Made by a program: the position numbers and the translations under genes. This document shows positions 18,141 through 29,183 of a stretch of DNA of 64,000 nucleotides, in pieces. The number at the start of each line of letters is the position of its first letter. The first letter of the stretch is position 1. Under the pieces are notes generated by a model. It saw only the letters and a list, made by a program, of their open reading frames with translations, did no database searches and was not told the origin of the DNA. Source of the stretch: Gammaproteobacteria bacterium (lineage in GTDB: Bacteria > Pseudomonadota > Gammaproteobacteria > Steroidobacterales > Steroidobacteraceae); NCBI GenBank assembly GCA_013289615.1, contig JABCZO010000006.1, positions 1 through 64,000 on the forward strand, in the 5' to 3' direction.

Positions 18141-18656
18141 TTACTGGATCACGAAGCTGGTGAAGTAGACCGCTTCGATAAGCTTGCCGTTGCCACCCTC
18201 GCTGTCGAGGACTTTGCGGATTGCTGCCAGCGTGGCGCCCCGCAGCTTCTCCTTGCCATCCACGCTCATCAGCGTGGCGTTATCCTGGCCGGAGAACAGC
18301 ATCACCAGGTCGTTGCGTATCGCCGGCTCGGTGTTCTTCAGGTTCTCCAGGACTGTCATGTCACGTGACATCGCCTCGACCGTGACCTGCAGGTAGCGGG
18401 CACTGCCTTCGCCGCCAAAATTGACCACGAATGCGGGATCGAACTTGTAATAGATAGGCGCGGCGTGCGGTGAGGTCGGCTTAGTGGCCGCGGCGGTGCC
18501 GTCGGACGCTGCGCCAGGCTTGAATGCGAACCAGGCGCCGGCGCCCCCGCCGAGCACGATCACGGCGATGACGATCCAGAGCAGCTTGCCGTTTTTCCTG
18601 GGCTTGATCGGCTGCACGTTTGCTGCTGGTTCTTTCTTGGCGGATTCGGAAGCCAT
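18141..18656 (-). CDS. fliL: Flagellar basal body-associated protein FliL
   Basis: Membrane protein that associates with the stator. It has 171 residues: a short basic cytoplasmic N-terminus, one hydrophobic helix (LLWIVIAVIVLGGGAGAWFAF) and a periplasmic stomatin-like domain (YYKFDPAFVVNFGG, YLQVTVEAMSRD). The length is normal. It is the first gene of fliLMN, preceded by a 120-base gap with a sigma54-type promoter. Confidence 0.95.
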   Translation of the reverse strand: MASESAKKEPAANVQPIKPRKNGKLLWIVIAVIVLGGGAGAWFAFKPGAASDGTAAATKPTSPHAAPIYYKFDPAFVVNFGGEGSARYLQVTVEAMSRDMTVLENLKNTEPAIRNDLVMLFSGQDNATLMSVDGKEKLRGATLAAIRKVLDSEGGNGKLIEAVYFTSFVIQ

Positions 18657-18710
18657 GTTCGGTGGTACTCGCTGCGTTGCTGACGATCAGTTCCGGGTGC
18701 TTTCAATCAG

Positions 18711-18726
18711 AGCAAGCGTTGTGCCA
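18711..18726 (-). promoter_or_regulatory. Sigma54-type promoter of fliLMN
   Basis: The minus strand reads TGGCACA-ACGC-TTGCT, 11 of 12 consensus positions, with GG-N10-GC spacing. It lies in the fliK-fliL gap about 55 bases upstream of the fliL ATG. Confidence 0.75.
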
Positions 18727-18776
18727 GCCCGACTGTGCGGATTTAGACGGAAAACCGTCGCTGCCACAGCGCACAT

Positions 18777-20054
18777 TCAGGCGTACTCGTCGACCAGTCC
18801 GAGGGTATGTGCGGCCGCGACTGCGACCGGTTCGACAGTTTGCGCATGGACAAACGCCGCCCGCGGCGAAACCGCGGTGGATTGGGAACCCGGTCGCGGA
18901 TCCTGCTGCACGTTGGCCTGTCCCAGGGTAAGACCGCCGCTGGCGAATATCTCGCGCAGGCGCGGCACGGTCTGCTCCAGGGCGGCGCGCGTTTCGGCGT
19001 GCGCCGCGCTGAAGTTCACGTTGACCTGCGAGTCGTGCACGTCGATCTGGACCTCGACCGGACCCAGATGCTCGGGCGAGAGGCGCAGGGTGGCGCTTTG
19101 CACACCGTTGTTGACGAACCAGTGCACCTGTGCGGCCACCGCCTGTGGCCAGCTGCCACTGACAACCGGCACGGATATCGTGGCTTCCACCACTGGAGTC
19201 TGCGCTGAGCTGGCGACAAAGCTGCGTACCAGTTCGGGCAGCCCCGCGGAGTCCGTCATGATCGACGTCGGCGCAGCCCGCGAATCGGGACTCGCGCTCT
19301 TGCTCGTTAGCGAAGCCGGCGTGCCGGGCAATCCGGCGCCAGCGCTAATCGATGAGCGCGCCACGTCAAGTATCGAATGCGCCGCATCGCGCGCGGAAGC
19401 CGGGTCGGTTGCGCTCAGGCCGGCGCCGACATCTGCTGCGGCGCCGCTCACGCCGATATCGGCCGCGCGGGCATTACCGGCATCCGCCGCCGCGCTGGCG
19501 CTGTCGGCTGCGTTGCCCATCGGCATGCCGCTGGCGACAAGCAGCAGCGCCACGGCCACCGGATCTGCCGCCAACTTGGAAGCATCGTCGTCGCCGGCGC
19601 TAGGCTCGCCGCTGCCGATCCTGATTGCCGACCTGCCGCCGCGCGTATTGCCGGTTTGGCCGAGCGCGCAGGTTTTCAGGTTCGCAGCGTTCTGGCTCAG
19701 CGCCGGCGATGCGTTTGCGCTAAGGTCGTGCGCGCTCGCGACGACTGTCGCGTTCGCGCCGGCGCTGGAGTTGCTGCCGTCACTGCCATCGGCCGCAGCA
19801 TCGGCCTCGGCTCGGGTGCCATCGTGAATGTGTGTGCCCGCTGCTGAGTCACCGGCATGCGCGGCGTGGCTCATCGCGGAGGAAAAGCGCGGACTTGCGC
19901 CGCAGCCGGATGCGCCGTGCGAGGTAGCCGCCCCGCTGGCGCCGTCCGGGACCGCACTGCCTGCAGCCGGGCCGATAGCCGCAGCGGCCTTGCCGCCGAC
20001 GATGCTGGTGCCGGCACTGGCAGAGGACGCGCTTGACACTTTCGCCGACATCAC
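18777..20054 (-). CDS. fliK: Flagellar hook-length control protein FliK
   Basis: Secreted molecular ruler that triggers the FlhB specificity switch. It has 425 residues. The N-terminal two thirds is a low-complexity alanine/serine/glycine/aspartate ruler region. The C-terminal Flg_hook domain is clear (QSATLRLSPEHLGPVEVQID, VNVNFSAAHAETRAALEQTV, LREIFASGGL). The start overlaps the fliJ stop as ATGA. Low conservation outside the C-terminus is normal for FliK. Confidence 0.92.
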   Translation of the reverse strand: MMSAKVSSASSASAGTSIVGGKAAAAIGPAAGSAVPDGASGAATSHGASGCGASPRFSSAMSHAAHAGDSAAGTHIHDGTRAEADAAADGSDGSNSSAGANATVVASAHDLSANASPALSQNAANLKTCALGQTGNTRGGRSAIRIGSGEPSAGDDDASKLAADPVAVALLLVASGMPMGNAADSASAAADAGNARAADIGVSGAAADVGAGLSATDPASARDAAHSILDVARSSISAGAGLPGTPASLTSKSASPDSRAAPTSIMTDSAGLPELVRSFVASSAQTPVVEATISVPVVSGSWPQAVAAQVHWFVNNGVQSATLRLSPEHLGPVEVQIDVHDSQVNVNFSAAHAETRAALEQTVPRLREIFASGGLTLGQANVQQDPRPGSQSTAVSPRAAFVHAQTVEPVAVAAAHTLGLVDEYA

Positions 20055-20488
20055 CGTGCACCGCCCGGTCGCAGGGCATGCTCGTCGGATTCCTTCTGGC
20101 TGCGGCGCTCCTCGAGTTTCTGGTCATCGGAACGCACCTTGGCGATGACCTTGCGCACCGCACTCTTGCGCGCGGCCGCCTCGACCCAGCTGGCCCGAGC
20201 GCGTTCGCAATCCGAGCGCAGCTGCGCAATGACGTCTTCCTGCTGCCGCACCGCCTCGCCCAGTCGTGCGATGAAAGTCTGGTAGTCGCGCATGCCCGTG
20301 ACGCGCATACCCTCGCTCGCGCGCTGCTGGAACATGCTCTGGTATTCGCCCAGATAGCGCTTGAGCTCAATGCAGCGACGCTCCGCATCCGCCAGCCGGC
20401 CCTGTAGCCCGGCCACGTGCGAGGCGCACCCGCGCTCGGTCTCGTCCGCCAGTGCGCCTACCGGCTCCAATCGTTTCGATCGCTTCAC
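20051..20488 (-). CDS. fliJ: Flagellar export protein FliJ
   Basis: Cytoplasmic coiled-coil protein that sits in the FliI hexamer and contacts FlhA. It has 145 residues, is almost entirely helical and is rich in glutamine, arginine and glutamate (VRQQEDVIAQLRSDCERARA, KVRSDDQKLEERRSQKE). Its length and place between fliI and fliK are normal. It starts 7 bases after fliI and overlaps fliK by ATGA. Confidence 0.93.
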   Translation of the reverse strand: MKRSKRLEPVGALADETERGCASHVAGLQGRLADAERRCIELKRYLGEYQSMFQQRASEGMRVTGMRDYQTFIARLGEAVRQQEDVIAQLRSDCERARASWVEAAARKSAVRKVIAKVRSDDQKLEERRSQKESDEHALRPGGAR

Positions 20489-20495
20489 GTAGTCC

Positions 20496-21869
20496 TCACT
20501 TGGGTCTTGGTGCTTCGGCCGTCTCGGCCATGGTGGCAGCGAGCTGCGCTGTGCTGTGGGCGAGGCTCACGCTGTCACGCATGTCCTGGCGCAGATAGCT
20601 CTCGATCTGCGGCCAGCGCGCGATCGCCCCGTCGATCCGCGGATCGCTGCCGCGCTGGTAAGCCCCGATTGTGATCAGATCGCGATTGTGCTCGTACAGG
20701 CCCGTGATTTGCCGAAAGCGGCGCGCCAGTTCGAGTTGCGTCTCGGGCACGATGTCATGCATGACACGACTGACTGAGGCTTCGACGTCGATCGCCGGGT
20801 AACGCCCGCCGTCGGCGATCCGCCGCGCCAGCACGATGTGACCATCGAGCACCGCGCGCGCGGCATCGACGATCGGATCATTCGGATCGTCGCCCTCCAC
20901 CAGCACGGTGTAAAACGCGGTAATCGAGCCTTCGCCCGCAACGCCGTTGCCGGCGCGTTCCACCAGCTGCGGCAGGCGCGCAAATACCGAGGGTGGGTAG
21001 CCTTTGGTTGCCGGTGCCTCGCCGATCGCCAGCGCGATCTCGCGCTGCGCCTGTGCAAAGCGCGTCAACGAATCCATGATCAGCAATACGTTCTGGCCGC
21101 GGTCACGAAAGTACTCCGCGATCGCGGTCGCCAGCCAGGCGCCATGCAGCCGCATCAGTGGCGGGTAGTCGGCTGGGGTGGCGACCACCACCGAGCGTGC
21201 CAGGCCCTCGCGGCCGAGAATGCGCTCGACGAATTCCTTCACTTCGCGTCCGCGCTCGCCAATCAGCCCGACGACGATGACATCGGCCGCGGTGTAGCGC
21301 GCCATCATGCCAAGCAGCACGCTCTTGCCGACACCGCTGCCGGAGAACAGGCCGACTCGCTGGCCGCGGCCAATCGTCAGCAGGCCGTTGATGGCCCGAA
21401 TGCCGACATCGAGCGGCTGCGTGATCGGCTGACGCAGCAGCGGATTGATCGGACTGCCGGTAAGCCGCACGCTGGCTTCGGATTCGATCGGGCCCTGTCC
21501 ATCCAGCGGCCTGCAGGCGCCATCGACGATGCGGCCGAGCAGCTTCGGTCCGACGCGCACGGTGCCCGCATGCGGTCGCGGCACCACGCGTGCATTGGGT
21601 TTGAGGCCGTGGATGTCGCCGGTGGGCATCAGATACAGCCTCTCGCCGGCAAAACCGACCACCTCGGCCTCGATGCGCGAATGGTCGGCGCTGACAATTT
21701 CGCAGCGATCGCCCACCGCAGCCTGGCAACCGGATGCCTCGAGCGTCAGCCCGATCATGCGCGTCAGGCACCCCGCCACCACCGGTGGCGGCACGTTGCT
21801 CAGGCGTTCCTGGTAGCGCGCCAGTGCGTTGGTCCAGCGCTTGGCCGCGGGCGCATACATTGCGTTCAT
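20496..21869 (-). CDS. fliI: Flagellum-specific export ATPase FliI
   Basis: Hexameric ATPase, related to F1-beta, that unfolds and delivers export substrates. It has 457 residues. The Walker A motif is [10 protein letters not shown], and the Walker B region ([18 protein letters not shown]) is followed by the type III ATPase signature [25 protein letters not shown]. An N-terminal beta-barrel domain is present. The start overlaps fliH by ATGA and the end is 7 bases before fliJ. Confidence 0.97.
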   Translation of the reverse strand: MNAMYAPAAKRWTNALARYQERLSNVPPPVVAGCLTRMIGLTLEASGCQAAVGDRCEIVSADHSRIEAEVVGFAGERLYLMPTGDIHGLKPNARVVPRPHAGTVRVGPKLLGRIVDGACRPLDGQGPIESEASVRLTGSPINPLLRQPITQPLDVGIRAINGLLTIGRGQRVGLFSGSGVGKSVLLGMMARYTAADVIVVGLIGERGREVKEFVERILGREGLARSVVVATPADYPPLMRLHGAWLATAIAEYFRDRGQNVLLIMDSLTRFAQAQREIALAIGEAPATKGYPPSVFARLPQLVERAGNGVAGEGSITAFYTVLVEGDDPNDPIVDAARAVLDGHIVLARRIADGGRYPAIDVEASVSRVMHDIVPETQLELARRFRQITGLYEHNRDLITIGAYQRGSDPRIDGAIARWPQIESYLRQDMRDSVSLAHSTAQLAATMAETAEAPRPK

Positions 21870-22495
21870 CGCGCTGCCTCGCTCGCGGCGCCGCTGCGCT
21901 CATCGCCAAGCACGGTGGCAATGGCTGCACCCAGACGCTGCTCGACCTGCGCGTCGATGGTGGAGTTCTCGCTGCTCACGCGGCAACCGCCGCGCGGCAG
22001 AATCGGATCCTCGGTGATGCTCCAGGCGCGCTCGCTGGTGACTTCAGCCAGCCGCGAACGCACCAGATTCGCGTCCTCCGGATTCAGGTGCACGCGTACG
22101 TCGCGCGCCGCCACCGGCAGCAGCGACACGGTGTCGCGAAGCACCGCGATGATATCGTCGGGCTGCAGCCTGAGCTCGCGGCGTACTACCTGGCGTGCGA
22201 TCGCACCGGCAAGCAGCGCCATCTGGCGCTGCACCTGGTCGTCGACTTCCGCGATCGGCTTGGCCATGAATTCCAGGATTGAGCCGAGGTGCTGCACCCG
22301 GCGGTCGATCTCCGCCTGCGCCGACTGCTGCTGCTGAGCTGCTGCCGCAAGGCCGGCCTCGCGCCCTTCGACATAGCCCTTGTCCCAGGCCTCGCGCTCG
22401 ATGACATCGAGGTCGGCGCCGCGCCGACGGCGCGTGATCACCGGTCCGTCGATCGGCGGCAGCTCCCACACCGCAGCGCCGGCAGCGTCAGACAT
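21866..22495 (-). CDS. fliH: Flagellar assembly protein FliH
   Basis: Negative regulator and docking partner of FliI. It has 209 residues from the ATG at 22495 ([16 protein letters not shown]), which has GTGAGGA immediately upstream inside the fliG end. The GTG at 22504 is part of that ribosome-binding site and is less likely. A central helical, glycine/alanine/glutamine-rich stretch ([18 protein letters not shown]) is followed by the conserved C-terminal domain. It overlaps fliG by 8 bases and fliI by ATGA. Confidence 0.93.
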   Translation of the reverse strand: MSDAAGAAVWELPPIDGPVITRRRRGADLDVIEREAWDKGYVEGREAGLAAAAQQQQSAQAEIDRRVQHLGSILEFMAKPIAEVDDQVQRQMALLAGAIARQVVRRELRLQPDDIIAVLRDTVSLLPVAARDVRVHLNPEDANLVRSRLAEVTSERAWSITEDPILPRGGCRVSSENSTIDAQVEQRLGAAIATVLGDERSGAASEAAR

Positions 22496-23501
22496 ATTCC
22501 TCACCGCCCTTGCCGCCCAGCGCCAGACGGCCTTCGTCGGCCATGCGCTTCGCCGTCATCACGATTTCCTTCTGCGCCGCCTCGACCTCCGACAGTCGCA
22601 CCGGGCCCTTGGATTCGAGATCGTCTTTCATCATCTGTCCGGCGCGTTCCGACATGTTCTTGAAGAATTTCTGCTTCAGCGTTTCGTCTGCCGCCTTGAG
22701 TGCCACGATCAACTTGTCTGCCGGCACCTCGCGCAGCAGCTCCTGCATGCCGCGATCATCGACCTCAGTGAGGTCCTCGAACACGAACATCAGCTCCTGC
22801 AGCTTCTGGCTCAGCGGTTCATCGACCTTGGCGATCTGCGCCATGATCGTGCCTTCCTGTGCGGTACCGACCAGGTTGAGAATCTCCGCCGCCGCCTTCG
22901 GTCCACCGAAGCCGCCGTCGGTGGTGCCCGCGCCGGTTCCGCAAAACTGCTTCTCGAGTACCTCATCGAGCTCATTCAGTGCAGTCGGATGCACGCCCTC
23001 GAGGGCCGCGATGCGCATCAGGATGTCGCCGCGGGTGAGTTCCGGCAGTTGTACCAGCACTGCCGCCGCCTGTTCGGCTTCCAGGTAGGACAACACGATC
23101 GAGATGATCTGCGGATGCTCGTTGCGCAGCATCTCGCCAACAGCTTTGGGCTCCATCCACTTGAGGGCTTCGAGTCCGCGACTGCTGCGGCCGCGAAGAA
23201 TGCGATCGATCACGCCGCCGGCCTTGTCGGCACCCAGCGCCTCGTTCAGCACCTTGCGAATGTAGTCGTCGGTACCGATGCCGAACGAGGTCTGTTGCTC
23301 GACGGTGTTGGAAAACGTGGACAGCACGGTCGACACTTCTTCGCGTGACACCGACGACAGCTGCGCCATCGCGGCGCCCACCCGTTGTACGTCGCGCGCC
23401 CCGAGGTGGCGCAGCACCTGTGCAGCGTGCTGCTCGCCCAGTGCCAGCAGCAGAATAGCGGCCCGGTCTACCCCCGAGCGCGTCAGCTGGCCTTCACTCA
23501 T
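22488..23501 (-). CDS. fliG: Flagellar motor switch protein FliG
   Basis: C-ring torque-generating protein linking FliF to FliM. It has 337 residues with the N-terminal FliF-binding domain (GVDRAAILLLALGEQHAAQVLRHL), the EHPQ motif in NEHPQIISIVLSYL, and the C-terminal torque domain (MFVFEDLTEVDDRGMQELLR). The start overlaps the fliF stop as ATGA. Its length is normal. Confidence 0.97.
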   Translation of the reverse strand: MSEGQLTRSGVDRAAILLLALGEQHAAQVLRHLGARDVQRVGAAMAQLSSVSREEVSTVLSTFSNTVEQQTSFGIGTDDYIRKVLNEALGADKAGGVIDRILRGRSSRGLEALKWMEPKAVGEMLRNEHPQIISIVLSYLEAEQAAAVLVQLPELTRGDILMRIAALEGVHPTALNELDEVLEKQFCGTGAGTTDGGFGGPKAAAEILNLVGTAQEGTIMAQIAKVDEPLSQKLQELMFVFEDLTEVDDRGMQELLREVPADKLIVALKAADETLKQKFFKNMSERAGQMMKDDLESKGPVRLSEVEAAQKEIVMTAKRMADEGRLALGGKGGEEYV

Positions 23502-25162
23502 TGCTCGCCTACCCAGGTCTTCACGACTTGCGCCACGCGTTTCGCATCCTGTGTGACCAGGCCGTGCGCCTGCACCAGCTGCTGCTCATACGCGAGCGTC
23601 TGTCCGGGCACCGCCGTGGACACCACCGGTCGGTCGTTCGGTGCACCGGCGGCGGCCGGCAGCAGTTCCGGCGGGGTGGCCGCCAGGGCATGGGTGGACA
23701 GATTCTTGATCAGCGGACGCAACACACCGAGCGCGAGCGCCACCAGTACCAGCGCGCCCAGGATCAGGCGCACCACGTCGCGTATCCAGGGCCGTTGCCA
23801 CAGCGGAATCACCTCCGGCTTGAGCGTCTCGGTGACCAGCGGCTGCAATGGCTGATTGACGACGTTGACACTGTCGCCGCGGGCTTCGTCGAACCCGACC
23901 GCGTCCTTGACCAGCCGCGTGATGTCGTCCATCTCCGCTTTGGTCAGCGGCCGTTCGGCTGCTTTGCCGTCGGCCCCGACCTGGCGCATGTTGTCTACCA
24001 GCACCGCAACCGTCACCCGCTTGACGCGGCCGGCCGGCTGGCGCGAATAGCTGACGGTACGATCGATTTCGTAATTGCGCGTGCTCTGCTTGGATGTGTT
24101 TTCCGGCGGCGTCACGCTGGCGGCCGCAGCGGCGGCGTTGGCAGCGGCGCTGCCGGCGGCGGCGGCAACCGCGGCGGGAGCGGCCGGCTTGATTGGACTG
24201 GCCGCGCTGGCCGTGCCACCGGCCGGTGGCTGGTTGGTCAACGCGCCTGGAATGCCACCGGACGCCGCGCTGCCCGAGCGCGAGACCTCTTCGGCACTCT
24301 GTTCGCTGCGCACGATCGCGCTCTCTGGCTTGTACTGCTCGTGCGCCTCCTCGGTGGCGCCCGCGTCCAGGTCCACGGTGACCTGGGCATGCACCCGGCC
24401 ATCGCCGACCAGCGGCGAGATCAGCTTCTCAATGTGCTCGATGTAGGTGTCTTCGACCCGATGCGCGGCCTCGAACTGCTCGGCGGTGATCGCGGCCTCG
24501 GAATTCCTTGGCGACGACAGCAGCCGACCCTGCTGGTCGACCACGGTTACATTGTCGGAGTCGAGCTCCGGGATGCTCGAGGCCACCAGATGCACGATCG
24601 CCGATACCTGCTCGGACTGCAGCCGGTGTCCGGCACGAAGTTGCAGCAACACCGAGGCGCTGGCCGGACGCCGATCGCGTACGAATGCGGATTGCTGCGG
24701 CAGCGCCAGGTGAATGCGCGCCGCCTCCACGGCCTGCAGCGATGAGATGGTGCGCGCCAGCTCGCCCTCGAGCGCGTACTGGTAGCGCGCGTTCTCCATG
24801 AACTGGCTGACGCCGAAGCCCGGGTCCTTGCTCATCAGTTCCAGGCTGGCGTTCTTGCCCTGCGGCAGTCCCTGTCCCGCAAGTTGCAGCCGCGCGTCGT
24901 GTACCCGTTCCGCGGGCACCATGATCGCGCCACTGGAGTTGTCGAGCTTGTACTCGATCGACGCGGCCTGCAGCGCCTGTACCACGCTGCTGGCATCCGA
25001 GTCGGCGAGGTTGCCGTACAACAGGCTCCAGTTCGGCCCGCGCCACCACAGCACCACGGTCACGCCGGCGGCCACGGCCGCGGCGATGCCCAGCAGCAGT
25101 AGCAGCGGCCGCAGATTGAGACCGACGCGGCCGGCTAACGCCGTTGTCTGATTATTCGCCAT
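23498..25162 (-). CDS. fliF: Flagellar MS-ring protein FliF
   Basis: Inner-membrane ring on which the basal body is built. It has 554 residues, one hydrophobic helix near residues 18-40 and a second near residues 455-480. The periplasmic ring-building motifs include NLADSDASSVVQALQAASIEYKL. A low-complexity alanine/proline stretch (about residues 300-360) lies in the variable loop. The C-terminal tail binds FliG. It starts 20 bases after fliE and overlaps fliG by ATGA. Confidence 0.97.
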   Translation of the reverse strand: MANNQTTALAGRVGLNLRPLLLLLGIAAAVAAGVTVVLWWRGPNWSLLYGNLADSDASSVVQALQAASIEYKLDNSSGAIMVPAERVHDARLQLAGQGLPQGKNASLELMSKDPGFGVSQFMENARYQYALEGELARTISSLQAVEAARIHLALPQQSAFVRDRRPASASVLLQLRAGHRLQSEQVSAIVHLVASSIPELDSDNVTVVDQQGRLLSSPRNSEAAITAEQFEAAHRVEDTYIEHIEKLISPLVGDGRVHAQVTVDLDAGATEEAHEQYKPESAIVRSEQSAEEVSRSGSAASGGIPGALTNQPPAGGTASAASPIKPAAPAAVAAAAGSAAANAAAAAASVTPPENTSKQSTRNYEIDRTVSYSRQPAGRVKRVTVAVLVDNMRQVGADGKAAERPLTKAEMDDITRLVKDAVGFDEARGDSVNVVNQPLQPLVTETLKPEVIPLWQRPWIRDVVRLILGALVLVALALGVLRPLIKNLSTHALAATPPELLPAAAGAPNDRPVVSTAVPGQTLAYEQQLVQAHGLVTQDAKRVAQVVKTWVGEQ

Positions 25163-25182
25163 ACGCTTGTTCCATCACCCGC

Positions 25183-25533
25183 TCAGATCGACATGTTCAT
25201 GATGTCCTGGTACACGCTGACCAGACGGTTGCGCACTTCAGTCAAAGCGCGGAACGAGACCGAGGCTTTCTGGCTCTCGATCATCACCCGCGCCAGATCG
25301 ACTCCGGCTGCGCCGCGCTCCCAGGCATCGGCCAGCGCGCCGGCGCTCTGTTGACTGTGATTGACCGAATCGATGCCCTGCTTGAGCAGTTCGCCGAAGG
25401 CCGGCCCCTGCGGCGCGCCGACGCTGCCAGCTGCGCTCGCTGCGGCCGGTGCGACCGGCCTGACGCCCGCCCCGGCCTGCGCCGACATCGACCGGATCTG
25501 TGCCAGCACCTGATCGATGGCCATGTTGCTCAT
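25183..25533 (-). CDS. fliE: Flagellar hook-basal body complex protein FliE
   Basis: Small rod-MS-ring junction protein and first exported substrate. It has 116 residues. The C-terminal helical core is typical ([57 protein letters not shown]). The start overlaps the stop of the upstream sigma54 activator gene as ATGA, so the two are translationally coupled. Confidence 0.95.
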   Translation of the reverse strand: MSNMAIDQVLAQIRSMSAQAGAGVRPVAPAAASAAGSVGAPQGPAFGELLKQGIDSVNHSQQSAGALADAWERGAAGVDLARVMIESQKASVSFRALTEVRNRLVSVYQDIMNMSI

Positions 25534-26621
25534 GCTGCACTCCCGGTCAGCTGGATCTCATGCGAAAGGTCAACTCCAGCGGCCCGCAGCCGCGCCAGCT
25601 TGTAGCGCAGCGTCCGGGCACTGATGCCAAGCTCCTCGGCCGCGCGCTCGCGGCTGACGTGTGCGCGCAGCGCACGCAGAATGATCTGGCGCTCGGCCAG
25701 CGCCAGCGAGTCCGCCAACGCACCGCCGGCTTGACCCAGCGGCAACTCGGCCGCGACGCCGAGGTGCGAGGCAATCGAGGTCACGTTGCCGGTGATGCTG
25801 GGGCTTGCAGCGACGGTGACGCTGGCGGTGGCAGCGGTGGCACGGATCTCAGGGCCCGCCGGCTCAAACACGATATGCGCGGCACGGATCAGATCGCTCT
25901 CGCACAGCACCAGGGCACGCTGCATGACATTTTCCAGTTCGCGCACGTTGCCGGGCCACTCATAGGTCAGCAGCAGCTGTGCCGCATCGGGCAACAGCGC
26001 CGGTATGCGCGCGCCCGGCTTGCAGTGTGAGGCCAGCAGGCGCATGGCCAGCGGCAGCACATCGTCGCGCCGCGCCCGCAGCGGTACCGGTGTCAGCGGA
26101 AATACGTTCAGGCGGTAATACAGGTCTTCGCGAAAACGCCCGGTGGCGACATCGGTGCGAAGATGACGGTTGGTGGTGGCAATGACGCGCACATCCAGCC
26201 CCATGGTCTGTCGTGCACCCAGGCGCTCGACCTCGCGCTCCTGCAATACCCGCAGCAGCTTGGCCTGCAGCGCCAGCGGAATCTCGGAGATCTCATCCAG
26301 CAGCAGGCTGCCGCCCTGGGCCTGCTCGAATTTGCCGGGATGAGCCGCGTGCGCGCCGGTGAAGGCGCCGCGCTCCCAGCCGAACAGAATCGCCTCCAGC
26401 ATGTTCTCGGGGATCGCGGCGCAGTTGACCGCGACGAACGACTGGCGGGCACGCAGGGAATGCCGGTGGATATATCGCGCCAGCACTTCCTTGCCAGTGC
26501 CGGACTCGCCGGCGATCAGCACGGTGCATTCGCTGCGCGCGACACGGCGCGCCAGCTCCATCAGCCGAGTGGACACTTCGGCACAGGCCACGGGTTCGTG
26601 AACGTACATTGAAACTGTCAT
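25530..26621 (-). CDS. FleR/FlrC-like sigma54 activator without receiver domain
   Basis: Enhancer-binding AAA+ activator of sigma54 promoters, 363 residues. The Walker A GESGTGKE lies near residue 39 and the sigma54-contacting GAFTGA near residue 87. It also has a Walker B (LLLDEIS), an arginine-finger region and a C-terminal helix-turn-helix ([20 protein letters not shown]). FleR/FlrC proteins are normally about 450-490 residues with an N-terminal receiver phosphorylated by FleS/FlrB. Here only about 17 residues precede the AAA+ domain, and no kinase gene lies nearby. It stands in the fliE operon behind a sigma54 promoter, so it may amplify its own expression. Confidence 0.88.
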   Translation of the reverse strand: MTVSMYVHEPVACAEVSTRLMELARRVARSECTVLIAGESGTGKEVLARYIHRHSLRARQSFVAVNCAAIPENMLEAILFGWERGAFTGAHAAHPGKFEQAQGGSLLLDEISEIPLALQAKLLRVLQEREVERLGARQTMGLDVRVIATTNRHLRTDVATGRFREDLYYRLNVFPLTPVPLRARRDDVLPLAMRLLASHCKPGARIPALLPDAAQLLLTYEWPGNVRELENVMQRALVLCESDLIRAAHIVFEPAGPEIRATAATASVTVAASPSITGNVTSIASHLGVAAELPLGQAGGALADSLALAERQIILRALRAHVSRERAAEELGISARTLRYKLARLRAAGVDLSHEIQLTGSAA

Positions 26622-26656
26622 TGCCTCTTCAACTTCGTCGTTCCGGCGAAGACAGG

Positions 26657-26672
26657 AGCAATTTACGTGCCG
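26657..26672 (-). promoter_or_regulatory. Sigma54-type promoter of the fleR-fliEFGHIJK operon
   Basis: The minus strand reads CGGCACG-TAAA-TTGCT followed by CCT, differing from TGGCACG-N4-TTGCW at one position. It lies about 36 bases upstream of the activator start. Confidence 0.75.
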
Positions 26673-26681
26673 CCTTCAATC

Positions 26682-26697
26682 TGTGACGCGGTTCACG
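26682..26697. promoter_or_regulatory. CRP-like palindrome next to the fleR promoter
   Basis: TGTGACGCGGTTCACG is a GTGA-N6-TCAC inverted repeat only 10 bases upstream of the -24 element. The position suggests a regulator touching the sigma54 holoenzyme, or a repressor; the binding protein cannot be named. Confidence 0.4.
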
Positions 26698-26725
26698 ATG
26701 GCGGGGATTTGCCGCCGCCTCAACG

Positions 26726-27946
<1,221 letters not shown>

Positions 27947-28064
27947 GAAGTTGTTGTTCCCTGGATATCTTTGGGAACAGACTAGTTATCGGGTTATGGA
28001 AAAAAGAGGGATTGCGTCACAGTGATGCTGAGCACAGTGTCGCATTTTCCTTAATATCAGGCCT

Positions 28065-28625
28065 TTATGCGCGCGCTTTGCGCGCATCGGCAATGTGGCG
28101 CCGGTGGCGAACGAACGCCAGCCGCTGAATCAGCTCCGCGACGCCATCCGACATGCTGGGAAATTTGACCTTCGCCATGCTGCCCTCGACCGAGATCACC
28201 TGCGCCGGCAATTCAAGCGGCTGCGGCAGCGAGCTGCGCAGCTGCACCCGCAGCAGACCATGCCCGCCGACCGGAGGCGTCTGGCCAATACAGGTCCAGG
28301 ATGCGCCGAGGCTATTGAACAGAATCGTGGTCGCGGGCGGCATGCGATCCTTCGACACCAGTTTCGCGAGCAGCTGCATCACCAGGTTGAGCTTGAAATC
28401 GAGCCGCGCGATTTCGCCGGCCAGCGGCCCCAGGTCCTCGTTCTTGTCGCGCGCCGGATGCTCCTCCACCGAGACGCAGGCCTGCAGCAGCAGCAGATTG
28501 GCTTCCTCCAGGCCGAGCAGTTCGAAGCGATCCGGCGGCTCCCACAGCGCCATCCACTGCACCGGCAGCACGTCCTGATAAGCGAGCTCGTTGTCGAGCA
28601 CGACTGTATCAACGTCTTCGTACAT
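28065..28625 (-). CDS. tPilZ-type (XC6012-like) PilZ domain protein
   Basis: Protein of 186 residues matching the atypical tetramer-forming PilZ group known from Xanthomonas flagellar clusters. It has an N-terminal helical region with heptad character (LEEANLLLLQACVSVEEHP, LAGEIARLDFKLNLVMQLLA) and a C-terminal PilZ beta-barrel (GLLRVQLRSSLPQPLELPAQ). The RxxxR plus NxSxxG motifs of canonical c-di-GMP binders are not present in classical form, so nucleotide binding is uncertain. It lies 50 bases downstream of fliS on the same strand and is probably part of the fliD-fliS unit. Confidence 0.8.
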   Translation of the reverse strand: MYEDVDTVVLDNELAYQDVLPVQWMALWEPPDRFELLGLEEANLLLLQACVSVEEHPARDKNEDLGPLAGEIARLDFKLNLVMQLLAKLVSKDRMPPATTILFNSLGASWTCIGQTPPVGGHGLLRVQLRSSLPQPLELPAQVISVEGSMAKVKFPSMSDGVAELIQRLAFVRHRRHIADARKARA

Positions 28626-28675
28626 ATGGGCTCCTTGGCGCGGCGATGCGGGTATCGGGGCGCCGCGCTGGTATT

Positions 28676-29119
28676 CTACGCGCCCGCGGGCGTCGCCCGT
28701 GCCATTTGCCGCACCTCCGGCCCGATTGCCACCCAGGCGCTGCGAATCTCTGCCAGCAGGCTCAGCACTTCGCAGATGAAGGCGGGATTGTTCTCGACAT
28801 TGGCGCGCAGCAGCTGGCGCATCATGTAATCGTAAAGATCGCTCAGATTCTGCGCTATCGCACCGCCCCGAGCTATGTCGAGGCAGCCGCGCAGCTCGGC
28901 GACGATGCTGATGCAGCTGTGCAGCAGCTTGGCCTTGCGCACGATCTCGCTTCGCTCCATGCAGCCGCGCGCCGTGATCATGCGCTCCACGGCCGCATCC
29001 ATCAGCATCAGCACCAGACCGTGCGGATCAGCGTTGGCAATACCACCGTGCACCGAAACGCTCTGGTAAGCCGCAAGCTTGGAATTTCGCGCAAACCGGC
29101 TCACGCCGTCGTACTCCAT
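28676..29119 (-). CDS. fliS: Flagellin export chaperone FliS
   Basis: Cytoplasmic chaperone that keeps flagellin unpolymerised and delivers it to FlhA. It has 147 residues. The family core is visible in AYQSVSVHGGIANADPHGLV, LMLMDAAVERMITARG, and in the C-terminal LSDLYDYMMRQLLRANVENN. The length is normal. It follows fliD after 64 bases and precedes the tPilZ gene. Confidence 0.95.
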   Translation of the reverse strand: MEYDGVSRFARNSKLAAYQSVSVHGGIANADPHGLVLMLMDAAVERMITARGCMERSEIVRKAKLLHSCISIVAELRGCLDIARGGAIAQNLSDLYDYMMRQLLRANVENNPAFICEVLSLLAEIRSAWVAIGPEVRQMARATPAGA

Positions 29120-29183
29120 CGAACTTCGATGGTGAATATAACGGCCGCCTCAGCGCCAACTTGAACCTGGCCCGCGCGCGGCT

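Noticed and set aside
27980-28003. Sigma28 promoter for the FleQ-like gene (CCCGATAA)
   Set aside because: The -10 resembles the consensus, but the -35 position reads ATCCCTCT, and a master regulator should not be under FliA.
28067-28087. Inverted repeat ATGCGCGC / GCGCGCAT at the tPilZ stop as a terminator
   Set aside because: No T run follows on the minus strand, and the repeat overlaps the coding end; it is probably chance in GC-rich DNA.
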